A stretch of DNA of 21,248 bases. Source: UBA1447 sp964612185 (GTDB lineage: Bacteria; Bacillota; Clostridia; Oscillospirales; Acutalibacteraceae). The notes under the pieces are model-generated. The model had not been told where the DNA came from. It ran no database searches and saw nothing but the letters and a program-made list of their open reading frames with translations. This document shows positions 8,266 to 16,248 of the stretch, piece after piece; positions within the stretch are counted from its first letter, which is position 1, and every line of letters starts with the position of its first letter. A program made the position numbers and the translations under genes. The stretch covers positions 1 to 21,248 of the forward strand of contig CAZTCR010000047.1 in the NCBI GenBank assembly GCA_964612185.1. Direction: 5' to 3'.

Positions 8266-9480
8266 TTACCCGCCCCCATTATCAATCAAACGATACAGGC
8301 GCTCAAGCTGATCCGTATTGCTGTAATCCGAAGCCAGCGCATTTGCGGAGAGTTTGGCGCGAAGATTCTCATCACGGATGAGCCGCTCGATGTCCGCAGC
8401 AATATCCTGTGCGCTCATCGTTGACACAACCGCGTCAAAACCGTCTTTCACCTGGCTTGCAGCCGTCTTAAACCCGGTTATGATGACCGGCCTGCCAAGC
8501 GTCTGCGCCTCCCTGACCGTGACCGCCTTTCCTTCGTAACGGGATGGCTGAATATAGAGATCACACGCTTTTATATACGGATAAGGGTTGGTCTTCTTGC
8601 CGAGGATAATCATTTCATTTGCTATGGAAAGTTGTTGTATTCTTTCTCTGATAAGGGGCTCATCACTGCCGAAGCCGATGATATACCATTTGATTCGCAG
8701 ATTTCGTTCGACGAGTAGTTTACAGACTTCCGCGGCAAAATCAAATGCTTTCGCGTAACAAAACCTTCCGACACTTAAAAGTTTAAAGCTGCCGTCCTGC
8801 GGCATATCGTCCGGCAGAGATTCCTCTGCTCGCTCTTCAATAAAATCCCGGGAGAGAATATTTTCAATCACGAGCGTTTTATTGGCCAAAGATGGATAAA
8901 TGCCGCCAAAAACAGCCGACGCTTCCGCCGATACGACTGCTATCTGATCAAATTTGTCCCAAATTTTTCTATCTTTTTGCGCATCCACGGATATTCGGGA
9001 ATAGTCAGTATGTACCCAGGCTAATTTTAGTTTGGCGTTGACTTTTTGCGCGATAAAATGATGTGGCCACATAAAACTTAAAGCGGCATCATATTTTTTA
9101 TTCAACTTTGGGATCAACTTTATTGAGTGATCCCAATAGGCCTGCATCAGCGATGCGCCGGTTTCTTTTTGACGCTCCCTCTTTTTTACGGCGGGGTCCA
9201 TTGCGATGATGAATTTAGCATACAGTCTTATGGCAGCAATAAGCGGATGACCGTACAAGATGTTTGATTTTATAGGTTTTTGTATGCAAGCCAATTCGGG
9301 TATTTCCGGGAGCAGGTGACATCGATCCGGCAATAAATTTAACAGTTCACCCTTTTGTGAAAACAAGAGCAAATCAACATCAGCGCGATCATAATCAAAG
9401 GCATTGAGCAAGCCGATCAGACTCCGCTCTATACCACCGATATCCATGCTGCACGCTGTTATTAAAATCTGCTTTTTCAT
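8266..9480 (-). CDS. GT4 family (GT-B) glycosyltransferase
   Basis: 404 residues from ATG 9480. Two Rossmann-like halves: ILITACSMDIGGIERSLIGL at 4-23 (glycine loop and acceptor side) and FKLLSVGRFCYAKAF, WYIIGFGSDEPL, and ACDLYIQPSRYEGKAVTVRE in the C-terminal donor-binding half, with the EX7E pattern of retaining GT4 enzymes. It probably adds one sugar on the cytoplasmic face. A longer in-frame start (9525) exists but falls inside the GT32 gene; ATG 9480 overlaps that gene's stop by 4 bp (ATGA) and has AGGTCGGG upstream. Confidence 0.93.
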   Translation of the reverse strand: MKKQILITACSMDIGGIERSLIGLLNAFDYDRADVDLLLFSQKGELLNLLPDRCHLLPEIPELACIQKPIKSNILYGHPLIAAIRLYAKFIIAMDPAVKKRERQKETGASLMQAYWDHSIKLIPKLNKKYDAALSFMWPHHFIAQKVNAKLKLAWVHTDYSRISVDAQKDRKIWDKFDQIAVVSAEASAVFGGIYPSLANKTLVIENILSRDFIEERAEESLPDDMPQDGSFKLLSVGRFCYAKAFDFAAEVCKLLVERNLRIKWYIIGFGSDEPLIRERIQQLSIANEMIILGKKTNPYPYIKACDLYIQPSRYEGKAVTVREAQTLGRPVIITGFKTAASQVKDGFDAVVSTMSAQDIAADIERLIRDENLRAKLSANALASDYSNTDQLERLYRLIDNGGG

Positions 9481-10220
9481 TGTGAACCCGACCTGTTGTT
9501 TTTTAACTTTTGTTTTATATCCCAAAAAAAGTGTACCCCGAATATTCTATGCAATACCCGCGATATTTTATTGCCGAGAATCTGCTTTTTACTCATCCAG
9601 GTTTTGGCGTACCAGTGGATGGAGACCGTGTTTTTCGTAATGTTCATTACGCCTGTCAAATCATCGAACGGGCAGAAATATTCTTTCGGATAAATCGAAA
9701 AGCTGCCGCACTGCTGTTTTTCGTCTCCGGGAATAAATCCATGTTTTTGAAGAATTTCGGTGAAATAAACGCAAACAGTCAGGGTGTTCATTGATCCGTC
9801 TTCATTGATAAAGTGCGCCGTTTCGTATACATGAAGCATTTCCTTTACAATTTCGTTCCCCTCACTTTTACACCATAGAACCAGACCGGGGGCGACAAAG
9901 TCTCTGGTTTCATGGCCGGCAAAAGCCTCATCTGCAAGCAGACTGCCGAACGGCTTTATTATCTCCACATCGGTGTCCAGATATAGACCGCCATATTCAT
10001 GAAGCACCCAAAACCTTGCATAATCCGAAACAAAAGCGTATTTTTTGCTGACATAGGCTTGCCTGACATACAGATTGCAATTGATATCGAAGCAATCCTC
10101 ATTCCACTCCTTGATAATAAAATCAGGTAAGAATTTTCTCCAGGATTCGATGCACTTCAATACGGCCGGTGGTTTTTCTCCCCGTCCGAACCAGCAAAAG
10201 TGTATGGTGTTGGGACTCAA
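9477..10220 (-). CDS. GT32-type glycosyltransferase (capsular polysaccharide synthesis, DXD)
   Basis: 247 residues. Seen: TIHFCWFGRGEKP at 5-17, YAFVSDYARFWVLHEYGGLY at 61-80, then LDTDVEIIKP with the D82xD84 metal/nucleotide-sugar site. These are the signature blocks of the Och1/GT32 Gly_transf_sug family, which in bacterial capsule loci transfers hexoses (often Gal or Man) with retention. The start is TTG 10220: GGGGGTGG lies 6 nt upstream and the homology begins immediately (TIHFCWFG). It follows epsG by 18 bp and overlaps the next GT4 by 4 bp. Confidence 0.9.
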   Translation of the reverse strand: MSPNTIHFCWFGRGEKPPAVLKCIESWRKFLPDFIIKEWNEDCFDINCNLYVRQAYVSKKYAFVSDYARFWVLHEYGGLYLDTDVEIIKPFGSLLADEAFAGHETRDFVAPGLVLWCKSEGNEIVKEMLHVYETAHFINEDGSMNTLTVCVYFTEILQKHGFIPGDEKQQCGSFSIYPKEYFCPFDDLTGVMNITKNTVSIHWYAKTWMSKKQILGNKISRVLHRIFGVHFFWDIKQKLKNNRSGSQ

Positions 10221-10238
10221 AATAAACCACCCCCTTCG

Positions 10239-11330
10239 TTAAAAGAAGTAACTTCTATACCCGATAATCGAATACCGCACAAACCAAAAATATCCCGCAT
10301 ACAGCAGGATACACGCCAAGTATACGATTTTCTTGTCCTTGCGGGTAAAACTGTGCGTGATGAGCCAGGTTAAAAGAATGATGTAATATATTGATGTGTA
10401 TACCGCAAACCGCGCGAATATCCAATTATAGAGCGAAACCAAATAAAAACTAAAATTAACTACGGCAAGGTTAACAAGGATATCGCCCTTTTTGCCCAAA
10501 AGTTTCAAACGATCCTGCGATATATACGCAATAAAGAGGGGTACCGCAACAACAAACACTCTGATAAAATTGGATCCCTGTTCATTCCCGCTTGTAAACC
10601 AACCGCTTTCACTGTATATGCGGTAACTGTCCTGTGACGACAAAACACCCAAAAACCCCGGTAAAACCGCGTCAAAAAGCAGCGCGCCCAATGTGCTCGC
10701 AAATATGATAGCTATTGTTGTGAAAGACCACGACTTTCGCCGCACAACAAAAAATATCGGCAGCATTATAATTGCTGTAGAGTGAAACATATACGCGACT
10801 AAAACAATAAAAGTATACTTGAGCCATGCGCTTTTTTCATCTGAAAAAAGGTATTTTGTTCCTAAAAGCACAAGACCGGCTGCCGCGTACTGCCACATTC
10901 CGTTGAAAGAAAAGGTGTAGTATGATGTTGCGACAAAGAGAAATATGCTTAATTCATAAGCGACAGAGTATTTGTAAAGGATATAAATTGCCGGGACACA
11001 AGCGATGACGGCAAAAATATAAATGTATAACTGCGGTTTATCGGTAAGCTGGCGAATTGCGTACAATAAGTAGTAAGATAAAAATTCACCGTCCGCAATC
11101 TTTGGTTTTGGCATGTCATCGGTTAACAGGCTGAAACTGTGCATATTGTAATAAGTGTCGCCCAGGTTGTTCCTCAAACCGGAAAAAACTGTAAAAAGAA
11201 CAGCCGGGACCGCGAACCCGAACGGGTTCGGGAGCGGTTGACCAAGCCCGCCCGCGACTCTTAACGGATAGGTTACAGAGAACGCGGCGGTAATGTAGCA
11301 TAGTACTAAAATTGCGATCAGATAGGTCAT
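10239..11330 (-). CDS. epsG: EpsG-family O-antigen/EPS polymerase (Wzy-type)
   Basis: A 363-residue multispanning membrane protein with roughly ten hydrophobic segments along its length. Seen: an FSGLRNNLGDTYYNM block near 53-67 resembling the conserved R...GxDxxxY region of EpsG, and a conserved-looking FNGMWQYAAAGLVLLG near 143-158. EpsG proteins polymerise undecaprenyl-PP-linked repeat units outside the membrane in Wzx/Wzy pathways. It is the only polymerase candidate in the window, and no flippase is seen beside it. ATG 11330 has GTGAGG 8 nt upstream and comes 8 bp after the preceding GT2. Confidence 0.9.
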   Translation of the reverse strand: MTYLIAILVLCYITAAFSVTYPLRVAGGLGQPLPNPFGFAVPAVLFTVFSGLRNNLGDTYYNMHSFSLLTDDMPKPKIADGEFLSYYLLYAIRQLTDKPQLYIYIFAVIACVPAIYILYKYSVAYELSIFLFVATSYYTFSFNGMWQYAAAGLVLLGTKYLFSDEKSAWLKYTFIVLVAYMFHSTAIIMLPIFFVVRRKSWSFTTIAIIFASTLGALLFDAVLPGFLGVLSSQDSYRIYSESGWFTSGNEQGSNFIRVFVVAVPLFIAYISQDRLKLLGKKGDILVNLAVVNFSFYLVSLYNWIFARFAVYTSIYYIILLTWLITHSFTRKDKKIVYLACILLYAGYFWFVRYSIIGYRSYFF

Positions 11331-11338
11331 CTAATGCC

Positions 11339-12232
11339 TCACTGCTTATTCCGATTCTTCATCATAATAAAAAGCCACAGCAAAAACCCTGCGGGCGCCG
11401 CAGTCAGTGTAAGCACTTTGCACGGCGAAGTCCCCAGCCAGCGCTTGTCTTTCAAAATTATACAGCTGGAAATATAATGTACTGCCTGCCGGAACCTGAA
11501 CCCGAATCCCGCGTAGGGCAGTGACATGCAAAGCCGCCTGCTGTATGCAAATCCTTTCGGGTTGTTTATATATTGCTTGAACATGTTCAGCGTTGAACCA
11601 TCCGGCAAGTAATTAACAATACACACGACTTCATTCATGTTCAGCAGTTTAAAATCAATATCCAGCAAACTGTATTTTGTGGCGAGATTCACATACTTTT
11701 CTCCTTCGAAAAGCGGATAGGGGTTGCGTCCGGTCAACGCCGAGCGCAAAATAAACTTTTTGTCACCTTTAACACCGAATTTGTAGTAATAATCGTAAGA
11801 GGTCGCGCTCTTTATGTTTTCCGGGAAACGGGTCCCTATTATTTTTCCGTTTTCGTAGGCGTCCAAAGCCAGGAAGCCGGCAATTGTCTCGTCCCTGTCG
11901 CAGGACTGCCAAAAACCGATTATATTTTCTACCGCGTCGTCGGGCATATAATCATCGGAATCAATGCAGGTGTTGATTTCCGTATCGATATTTTCGTATG
12001 CAAGGTTATGGGCACCGTGCATACCCTGATTTTCCTGATACACATACCTGATAACGAAACCATTGTGTGCTGACTGCCAACCGCGCACCAGATCCCGCGT
12101 GTTGTCCGTTGACCCGTCATCCACAACGAGCCAAACAAAGTCTTTGCAAGTTTGCCGCTTCATTGACTCGTAGCATCTGTGCAAAATATAAGCCCGGTTA
12201 TAGGCGGGCGTAAAAACCGTTAACAAAGGCAT
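11339..12232 (-). CDS. GT2 family glycosyltransferase
   Basis: 297 residues from ATG 12232. Seen: LLTVFTPAYNRAYILHRCYE at 3-22, QTCKDFVWLVVDDGSTDNT at 26-44, and INTCIDSDDYMPDDAVE near 87-103 (DXD). The C-terminus is hydrophobic then basic (FLLWLFIMMKNRNKQ), suggesting membrane contact. It resembles the GT2 at 6280-7212 closely enough to suggest duplication within the operon. An upstream in-frame ATG at 12274 lies inside the preceding gene; AAGGAAG 8 nt before ATG 12232 supports the shorter start. Substrate unknown. Confidence 0.92.
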   Translation of the reverse strand: MPLLTVFTPAYNRAYILHRCYESMKRQTCKDFVWLVVDDGSTDNTRDLVRGWQSAHNGFVIRYVYQENQGMHGAHNLAYENIDTEINTCIDSDDYMPDDAVENIIGFWQSCDRDETIAGFLALDAYENGKIIGTRFPENIKSATSYDYYYKFGVKGDKKFILRSALTGRNPYPLFEGEKYVNLATKYSLLDIDFKLLNMNEVVCIVNYLPDGSTLNMFKQYINNPKGFAYSRRLCMSLPYAGFGFRFRQAVHYISSCIILKDKRWLGTSPCKVLTLTAAPAGFLLWLFIMMKNRNKQ

Positions 12233-12245
12233 GTGTTTTACTTCC

Positions 12246-13310
12246 TTATGATAATTGAATTGCCCGGGTGACAAGACTTTCGCAGTTTAAATAATTATCG
12301 TAGTACGCTGCGTTTTCATTCATTATTTCCAGCCTTTTCCGCTCGTCAAACAGTCCGTTGATTCTTTCGCAGCACTCGTTTTCATTGCGAAAACTTATAT
12401 AATTGTGTCCGTCTGCCAAGCCGCCTGCCGACTCATAATACAGCGGCTCCGAAACAATCGCTTTTGAAGCGGCTATATATTCGGCAAATTTCCAGCCGGT
12501 TGAGTGGTGCAGCCCGGCTGTCGCAATAAGAATATCGGCGTCTTTCATTCGTTTCATATATTCCTGTTTTTTCGCCGCCGTTGAATTTTCAATCACCAGG
12601 TCCGGGTATTCTTTTACCGAGAACGCGGACGATGCGACACCGCCGTAAAACCGTGCCCCGAATTCGCTGCGGCAAGCCCTGATACACTTCGCCCTGCCTT
12701 GATTGATTTCATTACGCTCTTCGCTTTTTTGTTCGGTCAGCTGCCCCTTGTAATCCCCTTTTGGATCCCACAGCCTTGCCATAAACAGTATTTTCGGTTC
12801 TCGGTGAACAACAGGCAGTGAATGGAAGTTGTCCGCATGATAGTAGCCGTTATAATACTGCGTTGCCGGGAACAGACGGAAAAGCTTCTTCAGCTTTTCT
12901 TTACCCGGGTCGCACGGCGATGGCCGGTGAGCAGGGTTGCCCTTGACGGTTACAAAATAGTTCGGCGCGATTTTTTTAATTTTTCCCGGTTCTTCAAGTC
13001 CGGTGTTTAATTCTTCTTTAAAGCTCCTTTTATATAAAAAGTCGCACTTTTTCAGTATCCCGTTGTACAAGTCCTTATAGTTTTCATGCGGCTTTAACAG
13101 ATTGTCGTATCCGTCATTCATATCGAAAATGACGACTTGATCGCCGACCTGAACCTCCAGCATATTATAAGGCAATCTGCGGGGACTTGATGGGCTGAGC
13201 TTTTCAAGCGCAAGCTCAATTTTTCCGCTTTGCCGCAGCAGCTCGAATCCGGCTGTTATCTGGTAAAGATGAAGCGGAATTTCACCGAGCCTCATACAAC
13301 ATTTGAGCAT
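12246..13310 (-). CDS. Divergent GT-B-like glycosyltransferase
   Basis: 354 residues, recognised mainly by its C-terminal half: KILFMARLWDPKGD near 188-201, MKDADILIATAGLHHSTGWK near 266-285, then FAEYIAASKAIVSEPLYYES, which resembles the donor-binding end of GT1/GT4 proteins. The N-terminal half has no glycine-rich GT4 loop; it shows VGDQVVIFDMNDGYDNLL and a basic cysteine-containing stretch. The typical EX7E is not obvious. ATG 13310 with GGAGG 7 nt upstream overlaps the EpsF-like gene by 29 bp, an unusually long overlap that implies coupled translation. It likely adds a sugar in the cytoplasm, but a non-enzymatic or unrelated GT-B role is possible. Confidence 0.72.
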   Translation of the reverse strand: MLKCCMRLGEIPLHLYQITAGFELLRQSGKIELALEKLSPSSPRRLPYNMLEVQVGDQVVIFDMNDGYDNLLKPHENYKDLYNGILKKCDFLYKRSFKEELNTGLEEPGKIKKIAPNYFVTVKGNPAHRPSPCDPGKEKLKKLFRLFPATQYYNGYYHADNFHSLPVVHREPKILFMARLWDPKGDYKGQLTEQKSEERNEINQGRAKCIRACRSEFGARFYGGVASSAFSVKEYPDLVIENSTAAKKQEYMKRMKDADILIATAGLHHSTGWKFAEYIAASKAIVSEPLYYESAGGLADGHNYISFRNENECCERINGLFDERKRLEIMNENAAYYDNYLNCESLVTRAIQLS

Positions 13311-14409
13311 ATATATCCTCCAACCGTTTTGCCGCCCTTTTGATATCGTACCCCGCCGCCGCGACTTTTTCGCCTGCGCTTGCTCGAACAGCCGGCGTTT
13401 TTAACATGCTCTCCGCCCACTCCGCGGGCGAATCAAGCGGTAAAAAAGTGACGAGTTCGCATCCAAGGTCCGATTCCCTCGGCACACAGTCGGACACATA
13501 ACAGTTCAGCCCCGCACACTGCGCTTCTACGAGCGCCAAAGGCAAACCTTCAAATTTTGACGGCAGCAGAAAGATGTCTCCCCTTTGCAGCAAAGCATCA
13601 ACATCATCTCTTGTCCCGAGGAAGCGAACCGAATGCAAGAGTCCCCTCGCCAACACGCGTTTTTCAATATCTTCCCGCAAAGGACCTTCTCCGATGAGCA
13701 GCAGCAATGAGTCCGGGTTTATTTTTTGATAAGCCTCAAAAATCTCGATGAGAAAACGATGGTTTTTCTGATCATAAAACCGGCCTGTATGCATCAGAAC
13801 GGTCGTTGATTTTGGGATACACAACGCCTCTGCCGTCTGAACGCGTACAGCGGGAGAAAAGCGGAATCTGTCGATGTCTATCCCGTTTTTAAAAATGACT
13901 GCCTGGCTGCTCTTGTCCCGATAAAGCCATTTTGCCGCAGGTTCGGAACAGGCAAACAATCCGGTTGCGGCGGGCACAATTTTCTTTCCCAGGTAGTTTT
14001 TATACAGATTCTCCGGCAAGAAAAACAATCCTTTCCGGGTGTTCCTTGTGTTATGCGCGTGCGCGATGCGTACGGGCACGCCTGCCTTTTTCGCACATTC
14101 CAGAATGATGCCCGTAGTGGTTTCAAGGTGTGAGTGAACGATCTTATATTCGCTGTGCTGCCGGAAGAATCTTTCCAGTCTCGACGCGTAAACAGGAGGC
14201 GTGCAGCGCAACAGCGTTTTCATCCTGTAAATCCGGCCGCCAAACCGCTCGATTTCATCTTGAAAATACATTCCCCCGTCAAAATGGACCAAAAAATCAA
14301 ACTGAATCTTTCTGCGGTCGATGTTGCGATACAAGTTCATAATCAGATTTTCCGCCCCGCCGCAATTCATCGAATGGAGCACATGAAGTACTCGCTCACA
14401 ATCCGCCAT
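13282..14409 (-). CDS. epsF: EpsF-like GT4 glycosyltransferase
   Basis: 375 residues. The start RVLHVLHSMNCGGAENLIMN at 6-25, then KIQFDFLVH, is strongly EpsF-like. Other blocks: VRIAHAHNTR near 131-140, FKNGIDIDRF, TVLMHTGRFYDQKNHRFLIE, LLLIGEGPLREDIEKR, VRFLGTRDDVDALLQRGDIF, and PSKFEGLPLALVEAQCAGL with the EX7E catalytic/donor motif. It is a retaining GT-B transferase of the cytoplasmic assembly line. ATG 14409 overlaps the EpsD-like gene by 14 bp; GGAGGA and AAGGCGG lie upstream. The assignment to EpsF is by recalled similarity, so the exact sugar is unknown. Confidence 0.92.
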   Translation of the reverse strand: MADCERVLHVLHSMNCGGAENLIMNLYRNIDRRKIQFDFLVHFDGGMYFQDEIERFGGRIYRMKTLLRCTPPVYASRLERFFRQHSEYKIVHSHLETTTGIILECAKKAGVPVRIAHAHNTRNTRKGLFFLPENLYKNYLGKKIVPAATGLFACSEPAAKWLYRDKSSQAVIFKNGIDIDRFRFSPAVRVQTAEALCIPKSTTVLMHTGRFYDQKNHRFLIEIFEAYQKINPDSLLLLIGEGPLREDIEKRVLARGLLHSVRFLGTRDDVDALLQRGDIFLLPSKFEGLPLALVEAQCAGLNCYVSDCVPRESDLGCELVTFLPLDSPAEWAESMLKTPAVRASAGEKVAAAGYDIKRAAKRLEDIYAQMLYEAR

Positions 14410-15505
14410 AGACCGCCTTCATCTCCTCCAAAACGCAGCCGCTGCAATAAAGCGAAACACCTGCGCTCGCGTTTGCCGATAATTGTTTATATAAATCTTT
14501 GTTCCCGATGATTTCGACTACCTTGCGCGCAAAACCGGCATAGTCGTCCGGTTTGACAAGGTATCCGTTCTCTCCGTTTTTGATGAGTTCCCGGTGTCCT
14601 CGGTTATCTGTCGCCACAACCGGAAGACCGCAGGCGAGAGACTCCATGATGTTGACCGGCAAACCTTCACGCAAGCTTGAGGCCACAGCCAAATCGCACA
14701 TCGGCAATATTTCACAGACATCATCCCGCTCTCCGAGAAAACGCACAGCGTCCGCAAGGCTGAGTGAATTGACCAGTGCTTGATTTTTCCCGTTGGCTCT
14801 GTCCGGCCCCACAAGCAGCAACCGGGCTTTTTTTTGTTGCCGCGCGACTAATTGAAAGGCATGAATCAGCAGCTTTTGATTCTTGTTTTCATTCATCTCG
14901 GCAACATAAACCAAAAGAATTTCATCTTGCGCGTAGCCAAACTTTTTTCTCAGCTCACACTTGATGTCCGGCAATGGCTTGAAGAATTTTTCAGCATTAT
15001 ACCCGACGCCATGTACCTGAACGATATTTTTCGCTTTGAAATATCTGCTTGCCGCCAAAAAATCCTCTTGATTGATCGTAATCAAACAATCCGTCACTCT
15101 TGACAGGCACTTTTCGACCGGAAAATAGATAAGCCAATTCAGTAAAGGCGCTCCGTTAAAAAAATGAAAGCCATGGGCGGTATAAACAACCTTTGTCCCC
15201 AGCTTTCTTTGCTTTATCGCCGCAATGCGGGTTATTACGCCGCCTACCGGCGTGTTACAGTGAATGATGTCATAAGCGCCATTCCGGATCAGCCCGGTCA
15301 CTCGCTTGAGCGCGAGGATGTTTTTCGGATTCTGCGGAGAGCGGGCGATGGGTATGACATGACAATTGTCACAGCCGGGAATTTCTTCAAAAGAGGAGCA
15401 CGCGCAGTCAACCTGCCAGCCTTCCCCTTTAAAATATTCAAAAAACGGCAAGTAGAAGAAGCGGAAGTGTTCGGCGACCGTAGCGACAAAAAGTATTTTT
15501 TTCAA
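14396..15505 (-). CDS. epsD: EpsD-like GT4 glycosyltransferase
   Basis: 369 residues. The start KKILFVATVAEHFRFFYLPF then FEYFKGEGWQVDCACS is characteristic of EpsD. Others: YDIIHCNTPVGGVITR, VVYTAHGFHFF, VYVAEMNENKNQKLLI, ARLLLVGPDR, VRFLGERDDVCEILPMCDLA, and SLREGLPVNIMESLACGLP with EX7E. In B. subtilis-type loci this enzyme probably adds an early sugar. TTG 15505 is chosen over TTG 15511: AAGGCAGGA ends directly at TTG 15511, leaving no spacer, whereas it is 6 nt from TTG 15505. It follows EpsL by 38 bp. Confidence 0.92.
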   Translation of the reverse strand: MKKILFVATVAEHFRFFYLPFFEYFKGEGWQVDCACSSFEEIPGCDNCHVIPIARSPQNPKNILALKRVTGLIRNGAYDIIHCNTPVGGVITRIAAIKQRKLGTKVVYTAHGFHFFNGAPLLNWLIYFPVEKCLSRVTDCLITINQEDFLAASRYFKAKNIVQVHGVGYNAEKFFKPLPDIKCELRKKFGYAQDEILLVYVAEMNENKNQKLLIHAFQLVARQQKKARLLLVGPDRANGKNQALVNSLSLADAVRFLGERDDVCEILPMCDLAVASSLREGLPVNIMESLACGLPVVATDNRGHRELIKNGENGYLVKPDDYAGFARKVVEIIGNKDLYKQLSANASAGVSLYCSGCVLEEMKAVYGGL

Positions 15506-15543
15506 TCTCAATCCTGCCTTGCTGTTGAAATCGGAACGGCTTG

Positions 15544-16185
15544 CTAAAAGGCTGCGTTATCGGCAGCAGGCTTTGTATATTCGTCATTTCCTTTAAAAAT
15601 GTCCATCGTCATCTCTTCGCTGTTGTTAACGCCTTCCCGCCGGAGTACATTCCATATTGTCTTAAAAAATATCTTCGCATCTGTCCGAAACTTTTGATTT
15701 TCGACATACATCACATCGTACTCAAACTTTTGCTCCCAGGTTATCGCGTTGCGTCCGTTCACCTGCGCGAATCCGGTAATGCCGGGCAGCACATCATGCC
15801 TGCGTGACTGCCGCGGCGAATATAACGGCAAATATTCTTGGAGGAGCGGTCTCGGACCGATAAAACTCATTTCACCCTTCAGGACATTAAACAACTGGGG
15901 CAATTCATCTAAACTTGTTTTTCTTAAAAATGAGCCGAAACGCGTGATCCGGTCAACATCGGACAATTTTATTTCTCCCCTGAATAATTCGCTCGACATG
16001 GTTCTGAACTTATAAATGGTGAATAGTTTTCCGTTTTTTCCCGGTCGTTCCTGCCGGAACAAAACCGGACCCGAGCCTTTCGCTTTAATGACAACAGCAA
16101 TCGTGCCGATAAGCAAAGCGAGCGCTGCGGTCAAAAGCAACGCGCCCGAAAAGCCGAATATGCGTTTGAAGTACTTCTTATACAT
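15544..16185 (-). CDS. epsL: EpsL/PglC-type monotopic phosphoglycosyltransferase (initiating sugar transferase)
   Basis: 213 residues: this small PGT starts the polymer by moving a sugar-1-phosphate from its UDP-sugar to undecaprenyl phosphate. Seen: a re-entrant hydrophobic segment near 11-33, FRQERPGKNGKLFTIYKFRT at 43-62, RKTSLDELPQLFNVLKGEMS at 88-107 with the catalytic Asp-Glu pair (D93 E94), FIGPRPLLQEY near 108-118, and LPGITGFAQVNGRN near 133-146. It lacks the four-TM N-terminal part of WbaP/WcaJ, so it is the compact class. With the 4,6-dehydratase upstream and the aminotransferase at the operon end, UDP-di-N-acetylbacillosamine or a relative is the likely substrate (inference). ATG 16185 has only a weak ribosome site (GGGTACCT). 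The C-terminal ~25 residues are acidic. Confidence 0.94.
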   Translation of the reverse strand: MYKKYFKRIFGFSGALLLTAALALLIGTIAVVIKAKGSGPVLFRQERPGKNGKLFTIYKFRTMSSELFRGEIKLSDVDRITRFGSFLRKTSLDELPQLFNVLKGEMSFIGPRPLLQEYLPLYSPRQSRRHDVLPGITGFAQVNGRNAITWEQKFEYDVMYVENQKFRTDAKIFFKTIWNVLRREGVNNSEEMTMDIFKGNDEYTKPAADNAAF

Positions 16186-16198
16186 AGGTACCCGTTTC

Positions 16199-16213
16199 TT
16201 CTTGCTGCAAGAA
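16199..16213. repeat. 15-bp perfect palindrome in the epsC-epsL gap
   Basis: TTCTTGCTGCAAGAA is self-complementary apart from its centre (7-bp arms). It lies in the 63-bp gap between the dehydratase stop and the epsL start. In RNA it could form a small hairpin near the weak epsL ribosome site. No T-run follows. Confidence 0.5.
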
Positions 16214-16248
16214 TGTCCGGCTGAAATACCCTTTTATATCAGTTCATC

